Origin: JBEKCD01 sp050015055
GTDB lineage: Archaea > Thermoproteota > Bathyarchaeia > Bathyarchaeales > Bathycorpusculaceae
Direction of reading: 5' to 3'
DNA: 64,000 nt
NCBI GenBank assembly: GCA_050015055.1
Contig: JBEKCD010000011.1
Location: forward strand, 1-64,000
In this document: positions 51,589 through 61,111 of the stretch, in pieces
Position numbering within the stretch: the first letter of the stretch is position 1
Layout: every line of letters starts with the position of its first letter
Notes under the pieces: model-generated
Databases searched by the model: none
What the model was told of the DNA's origin: nothing
Seen by the model: only the letters and a program-made list of their open reading frames with translations
Program-made: the position numbers and the translations under genes

Positions 51589-54500
51589 TTATCCTGCTTT
51601 TGTTAGAAGCAATTCGTTCTCAAGATACTCCTGATTGCTCATCTTCTTGATCTTCAGGAACTTTTCTATGCCTTTCTCTGTTTCCTTTTCGTGGATGTCG
51701 ATTTCTCCTTCAAACAGTCCTATGATTGCGTAAAGCTCTTCTGAGGGGTGCATCCGTGGGTCTACTACTGCTAGAGTGGTGAATCCTGCTGATTTCAACT
51801 CTGGAATGAGTGCATTCAGCCATCTTCTCGTTTGAACTGCATGATGCTGTAGCAGAACATCTGAGACTAGGTCTATGCATATTCTTCTCGGGCTCTTCAA
51901 CGAAGGGGTCAGTTTGCGGATTGCTGAGGTCAAAGCGATGCTGATGTCGGTGAGGTTTTCCGCGCCCTTCAGTTTGAATATGTTGGGTGCTTCCTTGACA
52001 ATTGCGTCCGCTTGAGGATTGCAGACAAAGAGGTAGAGGTTTGACTGGAACTTTTGTGCGAGAGGCTTCAGCCCACCTGGATCTGTCGTGACATAGAATA
52101 CAATTTTACCCTTCTTTGCCCCTGTCTCAAGAAAGCTCTTGACCAGAAAGTCCCTCTCGTCGCAGGAAGGTGAAGTCAATACTACTGCATAGCTTGGAGG
52201 TATTCCTCCAAGGAGCAACTTGTCAAGATCTGCATACCCAGTGGCAACAAGTTCTGTAGGCTTGGGGATTGAGGCCACTTGACCTGTTTCTATGTAGAGC
52301 AGTTTTGCTTCTACTTTTTCAATGTCTTTTTTGGCTCCCATTTTCTGGAATGTTTCCAAGGTTTGGTTGAGGAGTTTGCTTGCTTTTTCTGTGTCGCCTT
52401 CTGCATTTCTTTCCAAATATGCACGAGCATATTCAACGAGAACCCATTTGGCGAAAAGGTAGACGTTCCATCGCCTCGCATTGAGAGCCTCGTGTTCTTG
52501 AAGGCTCTTTTCGAAAAGTTCGATGGATTTTTCCCATTTCTTCTGGGCACTGAGTAGCTTTGCTCTCAACGCATCTGCGGTAGCGATGAGGCCCTTATCC
52601 TCTTTTTCGAAAGCTAACTTTTGCAGGCTATCAATTAGGTTGTTGGCTTTCTCAATTTCTCCAAGTTCTATGTAGGTCCAAACAAGCCATCGAGAGTTAC
52701 TCGTTTGGTCATATTTTGCTCCAGCCTTTTCAGAGACCTCATAAGCTTTTTCCAGTAGTTCTCTCGCTTTGACATATTCTCCTTTTTCAAGATGAAGCCA
52801 TCCGAGCGACCAGCAATTGAACGTGATCGCTTGCCAATCGTTTAGCCCCTGGGAAATGCTCGAAGCTTCATGGTGGCATTTTTCGCTTTTGTCCCATTCT
52901 CCCAGTATCTGGTAAACGATCCCAAGACCATCAATAGAACTAGAAAGTTGAGTCATGTTGCCAGCTTTTCTATCCAATGCAACTGATTCTTCCGCCAAGG
53001 CAAGTGCCTTGTTCATATTTCCCATGCCAATGTATCTCCAAGCCAGAGTGAGGCCAATCCAAGATTGATAGGAGACGTGCCCCACCTTTTTTGCCAGTTC
53101 CAATCCTTTCTCGTAACATTCTAACGTTCTTTCATTTTCTTCTTCGGGAAGTGCGTTAGCGAGGTTCTGATATGCGCGCAATGCAGTGTCCATATAACTT
53201 TTGTCAAGAGCTATTTTCAACGCTCTCTCCAAACATTCACGGGCTTTATTCATGTCTCCGGTGAAGGAAAAAATCGTTCCTAAGCTAGCGGACGAACTTG
53301 TCACAACTTCATGCGCATTCAGTTTTTTGGCAAGCTCAAGCGCTTTCTCAGCCCAAGAAAGAGCCTTAGCCATGTCTCCAACACGATAATACATGTGAGC
53401 CATCTCCTCGTAGAGGCTCGCCAATTCGATGCTTTCAGGCTCGGCTTCCAAAATCTTTAAAGCCTTATCAAGGTGTTCCTTAGCCTTTCCAGCGTCGCCC
53501 ATTTCTTCCCAAAGAACATTCGCCATCTTGCGGTGCAGTCTTGCAACGTCCGCCTTCTCACAGAGCTGATTCCACAGCTGCAATCCTTCAGTCCAATGCT
53601 TCAGGCAAGTCTCATATTCTCCAACAAGCCTTTTGATGTCTCCAAGCCTCTCAAGAACACGTGCTTTTTCCCGAGTTTCGCCTTCTTTCTCTTCAAAAAG
53701 CTTGAGAGCAGACTGAAAGTAGGAACTAGCTTCGATATTTGCATATATCTTTGCAGCCTTGTCTCCAGCTTTCAAGAAGTAGTCAAGCGCCTTGTCTTTG
53801 TCTCCACTCTCAAGAAAGTGGGAGGCTAGCTCTCCAAAATGCTCATCAATCTTCTTAGCATAGACCTTTTCCAAGGCACATCCCACAACCCCGTGAAGCT
53901 TCTTTCGCCTCAAAAGACTAACTTCATCGTACACGACATCCCTGACCAATATGTCGGCAAAAGAACAGACCCCTTCTCCACGGATCTCCCTTTCCTTGAT
54001 CAAACCGGTCTTGAGCATTCTGTCCATCAATTCAAGCAGTTTGTTCTCTTCGATGCCAGTGAGGGCGCACATCGCGTCCAAAGTGAAATCGTTTCCTACA
54101 AAAGAAGCCAAAGTCAAAACATTCTGGCATTCGTCGTCAAGTCTACTGAACCTCGCCTTGAGAACGTTCTTGACGGTCTCTGGAAACTCGATTTTTGAAA
54201 CATTTTTGAACTCCCATCTGTTACCTTCTCGGAAGATTACTTCCTCTTCCTTCAGAGACTTTACAACCTCCTCGGCGAAGAACGGGTTGCCCTTTGTCTT
54301 CTCGAAGACAAGCGTGCAGAACTCTGTCGGAACATCGTCCTGCTCCAAGATGTTTTTGATCATCTCTGAGACATCGCTGAGAGACATTCGCTTCAGGTGA
54401 ATCGATTGAGGCAAACGCTCTCTATTCAATTCCGACAGAACTGGCGACAGGGGATGTTTAGCATCAATGTCAATGTTGCGGTAAGCCCCTAAAAGAAGTA

Positions 54501-55092
54501 ATGGCGTTTTCTGCACGCCACGAGCCAGATAGTGCAATAGCAGAAGCGAGGATGGATCGGTCCATTGTAGATCGTCAAGAACCACGAGCAGCGGCGTCTC
54601 TCTGGAAATGTTTGTGATAAATTGGGAGACTGCTTCAAAGAGCCTGTTTTGCTCCTGTTCAGGACTAATCGGAAGAGACTGTGGAATTGTTCTGAGCTTC
54701 TGGCTAATCTCTGGCACTAGCTTAGCGACTTCCGCTGGATAATAGCCAACAACCCTGTACAATTGCTCTGGAGTGCATGCTTCCAGGTAGTCTTTGATGA
54801 CTTCCTTCCAGATGATGTATGGAGGAACCCCGTCCATTCTGAACAGTGCTGGACATCTGCCGTACAGAACCTGCACTCCACGGGATCGTGCATAGGCACC
54901 GAGCTCTCTGACAAGTCTTGTTTTTCCAATGCCTGCCTCGCCATGAATGAAAACAAGACCGCCCTCACCATGAACTGCCCTGTAAACAGCCTGCTTCAGA
55001 GCATTCATCTCTTCAACTCTATTGACCAGCGGAACCTCTTTCGTAGCGATGGGACGAGCACTCGGAACACGATCACGCTCAAGAGCTGTCAA
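51589..55092 (-). CDS. STAND-type AAA+ ATPase with TPR array and degenerate KaiC-like domain
   Basis: A 1167-residue multidomain protein. The N-terminal NTPase (about 20-330) has Walker A HGEAGIGKT (50-58) and Walker B LLVVLDDLQWTD; a winged-helix-like region follows (FTLDAMCALTGIEENKLLEL). About a dozen TPRs cover 430-930. The last ~220 residues resemble a KaiC/RadA-like fold (ATGYADLDKLLLGGIPPSYA) but the P-loop reads TSPSCDERD, so nucleotide binding there is doubtful. This layout is typical of signalling STAND proteins (MalT-like). Neighbours give no clue to the trigger. Confidence 0.88.
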   Translation of the reverse strand: MTALERDRVPSARPIATKEVPLVNRVEEMNALKQAVYRAVHGEGGLVFIHGEAGIGKTRLVRELGAYARSRGVQVLYGRCPALFRMDGVPPYIIWKEVIKDYLEACTPEQLYRVVGYYPAEVAKLVPEISQKLRTIPQSLPISPEQEQNRLFEAVSQFITNISRETPLLVVLDDLQWTDPSSLLLLHYLARGVQKTPLLLLGAYRNIDIDAKHPLSPVLSELNRERLPQSIHLKRMSLSDVSEMIKNILEQDDVPTEFCTLVFEKTKGNPFFAEEVVKSLKEEEVIFREGNRWEFKNVSKIEFPETVKNVLKARFSRLDDECQNVLTLASFVGNDFTLDAMCALTGIEENKLLELMDRMLKTGLIKEREIRGEGVCSFADILVRDVVYDEVSLLRRKKLHGVVGCALEKVYAKKIDEHFGELASHFLESGDKDKALDYFLKAGDKAAKIYANIEASSYFQSALKLFEEKEGETREKARVLERLGDIKRLVGEYETCLKHWTEGLQLWNQLCEKADVARLHRKMANVLWEEMGDAGKAKEHLDKALKILEAEPESIELASLYEEMAHMYYRVGDMAKALSWAEKALELAKKLNAHEVVTSSSASLGTIFSFTGDMNKARECLERALKIALDKSYMDTALRAYQNLANALPEEENERTLECYEKGLELAKKVGHVSYQSWIGLTLAWRYIGMGNMNKALALAEESVALDRKAGNMTQLSSSIDGLGIVYQILGEWDKSEKCHHEASSISQGLNDWQAITFNCWSLGWLHLEKGEYVKARELLEKAYEVSEKAGAKYDQTSNSRWLVWTYIELGEIEKANNLIDSLQKLAFEKEDKGLIATADALRAKLLSAQKKWEKSIELFEKSLQEHEALNARRWNVYLFAKWVLVEYARAYLERNAEGDTEKASKLLNQTLETFQKMGAKKDIEKVEAKLLYIETGQVASIPKPTELVATGYADLDKLLLGGIPPSYAVVLTSPSCDERDFLVKSFLETGAKKGKIVFYVTTDPGGLKPLAQKFQSNLYLFVCNPQADAIVKEAPNIFKLKGAENLTDISIALTSAIRKLTPSLKSPRRICIDLVSDVLLQHHAVQTRRWLNALIPELKSAGFTTLAVVDPRMHPSEELYAIIGLFEGEIDIHEKETEKGIEKFLKIKKMSNQEYLENELLLTKAG

Positions 55093-55430
55093 GAAGACTT
55101 CTCCACATTACCCATCAACAGAACACTACTAGACAATATGTTCTTATTGCTTGTGGAATAGCACCTGATTCAGCCATCAGCTCCGATTGCACAAAATGAA
55201 TGGGTCACCTATGCAACATGTTCCGTGCACACTCGCTATGTTATTCAAGTATTGAACGCGCTAGTAAGTTGTGAATCTTTTGAAATGAGTACATTAGAGG
55301 AATACGTGAAAGGCCTAGATGCTCTGAAAGTCAATACTGTCTAAACCTGTTACTTTCCTGGTGCTCGCAAAAGAGCTTATAGTCTGGCTGTTAGCGCGTG
55401 CGCTTAAAAATAACAAGTCGTATGAGCGCG
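55093..55430. other. Intergenic region
   Basis: No convincing gene in 338 bp. Contains GTGCGCTTAAAAATAAC at about 55399 and GAGCGCGCTAAAAGG at about 55424, GC-rich motifs recurring in other intergenic regions of the window. Confidence 0.4.
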
Positions 55431-56606
55431 CTAAAAGGCTTCAAGCGTGTCTGATTGGGAAAACTTGAACTCGTCATATTGATTTTGGCATGGCTTTCCA
55501 TACAAGACTTTCATGCTTTTTCTGTTCGGATAGAAGATTACTGAACGTAATGTGCTGGCGCCCAGGTCATGGCGACAAATAGTGAGAAACGATGGTTTGT
55601 TGTTTTCGCCATGGTCGCGCAGAATTGCGGCTATATTGCTCTCCTCCACTTTCTCTATGCCCTTCAGCAGTTCTTGTGCTCGCTTCAGCCTTTGCTCACT
55701 AGATTCATGAACTCTGACTCCAACGTCTTCTTTCCGCACGCCTTTACCAAAATAGACAGCGTTGCGAGGTATCTCAATCTTTTGCATCTCATTTGATTTG
55801 TAATGGTTAGTGTTGATGACCTGACCACCTGTAGTGTCGCCGGTCGTAGAATGATTAGAAGTGATTTCTACGGTCTTGATGTTGCCCTCTGCGTCAGCTA
55901 GTGTTAGGACAGCGTCATGTCCACCGCGTTTCGTTTTCACTATGAACTTCGCCGCCTCGTCCGTGTTCTTGCAGGTTTCGAGCATCTCTTGTAACGCCAT
56001 TGAAAGGGGTGCATAGCATTTTGGTTCCTCGAGTGTGTATGCGAGATTATATGTTACAGTCAGACCATGCTCGTTCATGCCGTCCAGCATTCCAGCCAAT
56101 GGAGCCATCTTGCATCCGAGAGTTGCGTAGCCCTCTTTTGGTTTTGTCTCGCACGTCAACTGGTATGGTTCCAGAACGTTTAGGTAGTCGAAGTTTTTGC
56201 CAACAATCGTTTCCCCCGTTGTTGTGCGGCTGGGACCAAACGCTAATGTCGAGCAAGCCGCAAGCCGATAACTTGGCTTGCCTATCAATGTCTCCATTCC
56301 TTGCAGGAATAATACGGTAGACAGGTTTATTTCGGCACCTTCGGCGATTCCGCTTAGTCGTTGTGCCTGTTTAGGGTAATACTCGAACACATCGTTCTTC
56401 AATAGCCTCTCGGCTCGACGTTTAGCCAATGTAATGAATAATGAAGTGGGTAGCAAACGGGGTTTCATGAGTTTAACAAATTCATAGTTCGGGATTTTCT
56501 CCAAGGCTTCGCGTATCTGTTGACGACTAGCCCGCCCCTGTTGAACCCCTACTTCATGATGACTGCCTGTGAAGGCATGAAACCCCACATGTGTCACATC
56601 AGGCAC
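55431..56606 (-). CDS. C45-family (acyl-CoA:6-APA acyltransferase-like) Ntn hydrolase
   Basis: A 391-residue Ntn-hydrolase. The expected self-cleavage site is before Cys118 in RLAACSTLAFGPSRTTTG, with downstream GKNFDYL and GMLDGMNEHGLTVTYNLAYT, all characteristic of the C45 acyltransferase/choloylglycine-like group. Members cut amide bonds of acylated amino acids or peptides. Substrate unknown. No signal peptide, so cytosolic. A TATA-like ACTATAAGC (about 56627-56636) suggests a nearly leaderless mRNA. Confidence 0.88.
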   Translation of the reverse strand: MPDVTHVGFHAFTGSHHEVGVQQGRASRQQIREALEKIPNYEFVKLMKPRLLPTSLFITLAKRRAERLLKNDVFEYYPKQAQRLSGIAEGAEINLSTVLFLQGMETLIGKPSYRLAACSTLAFGPSRTTTGETIVGKNFDYLNVLEPYQLTCETKPKEGYATLGCKMAPLAGMLDGMNEHGLTVTYNLAYTLEEPKCYAPLSMALQEMLETCKNTDEAAKFIVKTKRGGHDAVLTLADAEGNIKTVEITSNHSTTGDTTGGQVINTNHYKSNEMQKIEIPRNAVYFGKGVRKEDVGVRVHESSEQRLKRAQELLKGIEKVEESNIAAILRDHGENNKPSFLTICRHDLGASTLRSVIFYPNRKSMKVLYGKPCQNQYDEFKFSQSDTLEAF

Positions 56607-56959
56607 CTAGTCTACCTTGTTGCAGAAGTTGCTTATAGTGTAGGTTCAGCTATAGCTTTTCCGCATTTCATATGTTCTGAAAACTACTGTTAAGAGTGCA
56701 TCTGGCCCTTATTGGCGCACACGTTTCTACTACTGGTTTTGCTTTTCTTTGTTTGAGACCTATCTCTTGGTTTGGAGAGAAAGGCTTGTCAGATCTACAG
56801 AAGTAAGTTAGAATAGAAGAATAGTGCGCGCTTTAAGTGATAGGTTAACCACGAAATATCGATTCATGAACAAAGGGCGCCCGCTTAACAGAGCCATAGG
56901 CAAGATTTTGAATTAACAAGATTTTTAAGAGGAGATATTTCAAGCTAGCATGACTTGGA
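56607..56959. other. Intergenic region
   Basis: No gene seen in 353 bp. It contains GTGCGCGCTTTAAG (56824-56837) and, at 56912-56927, ATTAACAAGATTTTTA, identical to the block before nurA, about 30 bp upstream of the surface-protein ATG. Confidence 0.45.
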
Positions 56960-59900
56960 ATGCGAAGACACCCTTCAGTTATACTGTTTTTCATCTCTGT
57001 TCTGTTTCTTGTACTAGTGCCTTTGATGATAGGCTTCGCTGGCTCGCCAAGCTTGTGTCAACTGACTATTTATGCGTCAGCGGGTGGGGCGACTGTTCCA
57101 ATGCCGGGAAGTTACGAGTACGCGGTTGGAACGAACCTGACGGTTAAGGCCAAGCCGAACCAGGGCAACTCCCTCGCCTACTGGGTGCTCAACGACCAAA
57201 CACTCATGCAAAACCCGCTATTAGTCACCGTCGACCATAACATGACGTTGCAGGCTGTTTTCGTATCGGGCGGATTATCAGGGTGGACAAAAACCTTTGG
57301 CGGGGAAGGAACCGACCAGGCAAACGCGATTATCCAAACGAGTGACGGGGGATACGCAGTTGCAGGTTGGACAGACTCTTTCGGCGCGGGCAGCCGTGAT
57401 TTTTACCTGATTAAGACTGATGCGAACGGCAATTCGAATTGGAACAGGCAATACGGCGGACCTAGGGATGACGAGGCGTACGCGATAGTTCAGACTGCGG
57501 ATGAAGGCTTCGCAATTGCGGGAAGGACGGGTTCGGGCATCGCAGGCTCATACGATGCGTGGCTGGTGAAGACTGATGAGCAGGGGAACATGCAGTGGAG
57601 CCAAGCGTACGGTGGATCTGGAGATGATTGTGCATATTCAATTCTGGCCACGGCTACGGGCTACGTTTTGGGCGGTTACACGACGTCCGCGGGCAGTGTG
57701 GACTTCTGGCTTTTGAGCGTCAACTCGACTGGCGGATTGGAGTGGAGCAGAACGTATGGTGACCCTGGCTGGAGTGCCACGTATTCGATGATACAGACTA
57801 GTGATGGCGGATACGCGTTGGCCGGGTACACGAATTCCAGCGTGAGCGGGTTTTGGCTCGTGAAAACTGATTCTCTTGGCAATGAAGAGTGGAACGCAAC
57901 GTACGCTGGCGGCATCGACGGCGCCTGCTTAGCTATGCAGACGAACGACGGCGGATACGCGATTGCTGGAACGACCGTTCAGGGCGTTGGCGCCTCGGAA
58001 TTCTATCTCGTTAAAGCCACGGGAGACGGTGCCTTTCAGTGGAGTCAAACGTATGATGGCCCTGGCTATGCCCATGCTTACTGTCTAGCTCAAAACCCAG
58101 ATGGGTATCTGCTTGCGGGTTCGGTGTATTCCTTCAGTGGCGACTACGAGAAAGTTTTTGTTGTTAAAACTGACGTTTCCGGCAACGCGCTGCTGAACAG
58201 AACGTTTGGCTATCCAGGGTACTGTGCCACGTACTCTATGGTCAGCAGGGGAAACGACGAGTTTGTCATGGCGGGAACCGCGTCATTCCCTGAAAGAGGA
58301 ACCGGAGGGTTCGACGTTCTTGTCATGGACGTCGTCGTGTCCACTCAGTGCAGCTTGGCCATTATAGACGGGCCTGGAGGCCACACCAGCCCTGACGCCG
58401 GAACATACGTGAACGGCTACATGGAAAACATGACGGTGACCGCGGTCGCCGACAGTGGCTACATGCTTGACCAGTGGCTGCTCGATGGAAACAGCTACGG
58501 CGGCCAAGACCAGATAACCATAACCCTGGATGGAAACCATGTGTTGCAGCCCCTCTTTGCTCCTGTGCCCACCTCGCTCACTCTGACGATTAACGCTACA
58601 GCTGGAGGAACAACCAGCCCGCCGCCGGGAAACTACACTTACGGCTACAACGCAAGCGTGACCGTGACCGCAATTCCAGATTCGGGCTACATATTTGACT
58701 ACTGGACGAGCGTTTTTGGGTTTATGGGCAACCAAAACCCCAACACGATAATGATGGTTAAGAACGTGTCGCTAGAAGCAGTCTTTGAGGATGCCTCGTC
58801 CGCTCAGAGAACGCTGACGATAACCACGGCTGCTGGGGGAACGACTGACCCTCCGCCGGGAAACTACACTTACGGTTACATGACAAACGTGACCGTAACA
58901 GCGATTCCGGACGCTGGCCACGTGTTTGACCATTGGACGAGCGTTCACGGAGAGAACCTTGGAACTCAGAATCCGTGGAACCTGACGATTAGCTCGGACT
59001 TCACGATTCAGCCCGTTTTTGAGAACGCTACCTCTGGGCTGCGGACGCTGACAATATGGAGTAGTGTGAGTAAAGGCACGACCAACCCCCCGCCCGGGAC
59101 GTACATGTGCAACTACGGGGAAAGCGTGACCGTGACCGCGATTCCTCAGAATGGAATCTATTTCGCCGGGTGGGTTCTGGACCAGACAAGCGGTGGCATG
59201 AGCAACCCCATAACGATAACGATGGATCGGAGCCACGATTTAGGCCCCAACTTTGGTCCAAACCCCCCTTTCAACGTGACGGTGACGATAAGCCCCGCGA
59301 CGGGAGGAACGACCGATCCCGCGTCTGGACGGTACACATACCCTGCTGGAAACCAGGCAAAGGTGACCGCGATTCCCGATTCTGGCTGGTGGCTTGACCA
59401 TTGGCTGCTTGACGGAAGCAACTTTGGAAACTGGACCTCGATCGAGTTTAACCTTGATGGGAATCACACGGTGAGGCCCGTCTTCGCGTCGAACACGCTT
59501 CCGGCCAGCTTCATGTTGGCAATTAACGGTGCAGACGGGGGAACGACTGACCCGTCGCCGGGAACCTACGAGCACGGCTACGGGGAAAATGTGACAGTAA
59601 CTGCCACGCCGAACAGTGGCTGTTCCTTCAAGTATTGGATCGACGACGGTCAAAACGTGAATGAGAATCCCATCACGGTGCAGATGACGCAGGACCACAC
59701 TCTCCAGCCGGTTTTCACAGGCAGTCAGGGCAAGGCCGGACAAGGCAGCCAGGGCCAAGGCGGACAAGGTGGCCTCGGCATAAACTTGAACATCCCACCT
59801 AGCTTCATCTTGGTCGGCACGGTGGTGATCATGGCCTTCTGCAGCGTAGGCTATCTGGTTCCTCTGGCACTGGCAATGAAGAAGGGGAAGGTTCCAGTAA

Positions 59901-60433
59901 ACATTAAGAAGCCTCGGCTGATACTGACGGTGGTCAGCATACTCATTATCGTGGGGCCTCTTGGGGCAACCCTGCTCGCCTACCGCGGCAACCTGAATCG
60001 AGTGTTTACTCCCTCTAACGTTGATGAGCTCAACAACGTGTTGTCGAGCCAGGGAGGAATGATGAATTTCAACGTCACAAGCTCGTGGGGCAACCTCACC
60101 TCGCGGACGTTCGGCATGCTGTTCAACTTCACCAACCCAACTGCGACCGACTTGACGCTAATTGTGTTCTCGGCGAACCTGACGGACCACAGTGACGGTT
60201 ATCCGCTGGGGCAGATTTCGCTCGCCAGCCCCGTGACTGCAGGTGCCAACGAGACGGTGACGTTCCAAGTGACCAGCGTGCTCTCTGAGGAAGCGGCGGG
60301 GCACGTTGCGACCGCCCACGCTGGCGCGCAGAGCTTCGCTGTTGACCTTTCAAGCGTTAACATCAACTTCGCGGGCATACTCCTGCAGATGAACGGAACC
60401 AGCACGGTCAACAACTTGTTGATAGTGAGGTGA
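56960..60433 (+). CDS. Large surface protein: seven propeller-like repeats plus seven B-repeats
   Basis: A 1157-residue exported protein. After the signal (VILFFISVLFLVLVPLMIGF) comes one B-repeat-like unit, then seven ~50-residue repeats of the type DGGYAVAGWT...FYLIKTDANGN (about 110-455), which would make a seven-bladed propeller, then six more B-repeat units (GGTTSPPPGNYTYGY...VTVTAIPDSG) to about 925. A Gly/Gln linker, two membrane helices (FILVGTVVIMAFCSVGYLV; LILTVVSILIIVGPLGATLL) and a 130-residue outer domain follow. Probably adhesive. GAGGAG lies upstream of ATG 56960. Confidence 0.85.
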   Translation: MRRHPSVILFFISVLFLVLVPLMIGFAGSPSLCQLTIYASAGGATVPMPGSYEYAVGTNLTVKAKPNQGNSLAYWVLNDQTLMQNPLLVTVDHNMTLQAVFVSGGLSGWTKTFGGEGTDQANAIIQTSDGGYAVAGWTDSFGAGSRDFYLIKTDANGNSNWNRQYGGPRDDEAYAIVQTADEGFAIAGRTGSGIAGSYDAWLVKTDEQGNMQWSQAYGGSGDDCAYSILATATGYVLGGYTTSAGSVDFWLLSVNSTGGLEWSRTYGDPGWSATYSMIQTSDGGYALAGYTNSSVSGFWLVKTDSLGNEEWNATYAGGIDGACLAMQTNDGGYAIAGTTVQGVGASEFYLVKATGDGAFQWSQTYDGPGYAHAYCLAQNPDGYLLAGSVYSFSGDYEKVFVVKTDVSGNALLNRTFGYPGYCATYSMVSRGNDEFVMAGTASFPERGTGGFDVLVMDVVVSTQCSLAIIDGPGGHTSPDAGTYVNGYMENMTVTAVADSGYMLDQWLLDGNSYGGQDQITITLDGNHVLQPLFAPVPTSLTLTINATAGGTTSPPPGNYTYGYNASVTVTAIPDSGYIFDYWTSVFGFMGNQNPNTIMMVKNVSLEAVFEDASSAQRTLTITTAAGGTTDPPPGNYTYGYMTNVTVTAIPDAGHVFDHWTSVHGENLGTQNPWNLTISSDFTIQPVFENATSGLRTLTIWSSVSKGTTNPPPGTYMCNYGESVTVTAIPQNGIYFAGWVLDQTSGGMSNPITITMDRSHDLGPNFGPNPPFNVTVTISPATGGTTDPASGRYTYPAGNQAKVTAIPDSGWWLDHWLLDGSNFGNWTSIEFNLDGNHTVRPVFASNTLPASFMLAINGADGGTTDPSPGTYEHGYGENVTVTATPNSGCSFKYWIDDGQNVNENPITVQMTQDHTLQPVFTGSQGKAGQGSQGQGGQGGLGINLNIPPSFILVGTVVIMAFCSVGYLVPLALAMKKGKVPVNIKKPRLILTVVSILIIVGPLGATLLAYRGNLNRVFTPSNVDELNNVLSSQGGMMNFNVTSSWGNLTSRTFGMLFNFTNPTATDLTLIVFSANLTDHSDGYPLGQISLASPVTAGANETVTFQVTSVLSEEAAGHVATAHAGAQSFAVDLSSVNINFAGILLQMNGTSTVNNLLIVR

Positions 60434-60437
60434 AAGC

Positions 60438-61100
60438 ATGAACCGCGTAGACTTGAACATAAAAAACCTGCACATGAAAAACCTGAATATAAAAGACGTG
60501 AACTGGTTTGCGCTCGTCGGCGGCTCTCTGACTCTCGTGTTGGCAGTCGCTTCTCTGTTTGTTCCATGGTGGCAGGTCACCGTGGGCCAGACCCTTGCGA
60601 GAATCGGGTTTTCACCGGTCAGCCTGTCAACAAACGTCGTGGGCTACAGTGTGGCGCTTCCGATAATCGTGGCTGTCAGCTGGATGTTCATGGTGCTGCT
60701 TGTCTCCGCCGGCATCGTTCTCGTCGTCTACTCGATTATGCCCTCGAAGCCTTACTCGAAACGCCTGCTTGGCTTCGCATACAAGAAGCCGCTGGGAACG
60801 CTGATCGCGTTTCTCGTGCTGTTGGTACTCATGACGAATTCTGGGACAATATTCGGGATGATGTTAGGGTCCTCCAGCCTTTCTGGAGCGGACCTTAACG
60901 TTCCATGGACCGGCGCGAAAACGCTGCATCTGCCTTTCTCCATGGCTCAAGGCGTGGTAAGCGGAATCATCGTCTCCGCAGAGTTCGGGTGGACGTTCTG
61001 GCTTGCAGTCGTCGTAGGTGGACTCTGCGTGGCCGCCAGATTATACCACAAGAAACTTGACAGACCCGCTGCTATCGAAAAAGTCCCACAGCCTTCCTGA
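60438..61100 (+). CDS. Four-TM membrane protein, operon partner of the surface protein
   Basis: A 220-residue protein with four membrane helices: GGSLTLVLAVASLFV, AVSWMFMVLLVSAGIVLVVY, LGTLIAFLVLLVLM and WTFWLAVVVGGLCVAARL. The N-terminus has a short repeated NIKNLHMKNLNIKD motif. It starts 4 nt after the surface protein stop, with GTGAGGTGA upstream, so they are co-translated. It may assemble with the surface protein's two helices. Confidence 0.78.
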   Translation: MNRVDLNIKNLHMKNLNIKDVNWFALVGGSLTLVLAVASLFVPWWQVTVGQTLARIGFSPVSLSTNVVGYSVALPIIVAVSWMFMVLLVSAGIVLVVYSIMPSKPYSKRLLGFAYKKPLGTLIAFLVLLVLMTNSGTIFGMMLGSSSLSGADLNVPWTGAKTLHLPFSMAQGVVSGIIVSAEFGWTFWLAVVVGGLCVAARLYHKKLDRPAAIEKVPQPS

Positions 61101-61111
61101 GGCGCGCGCGT

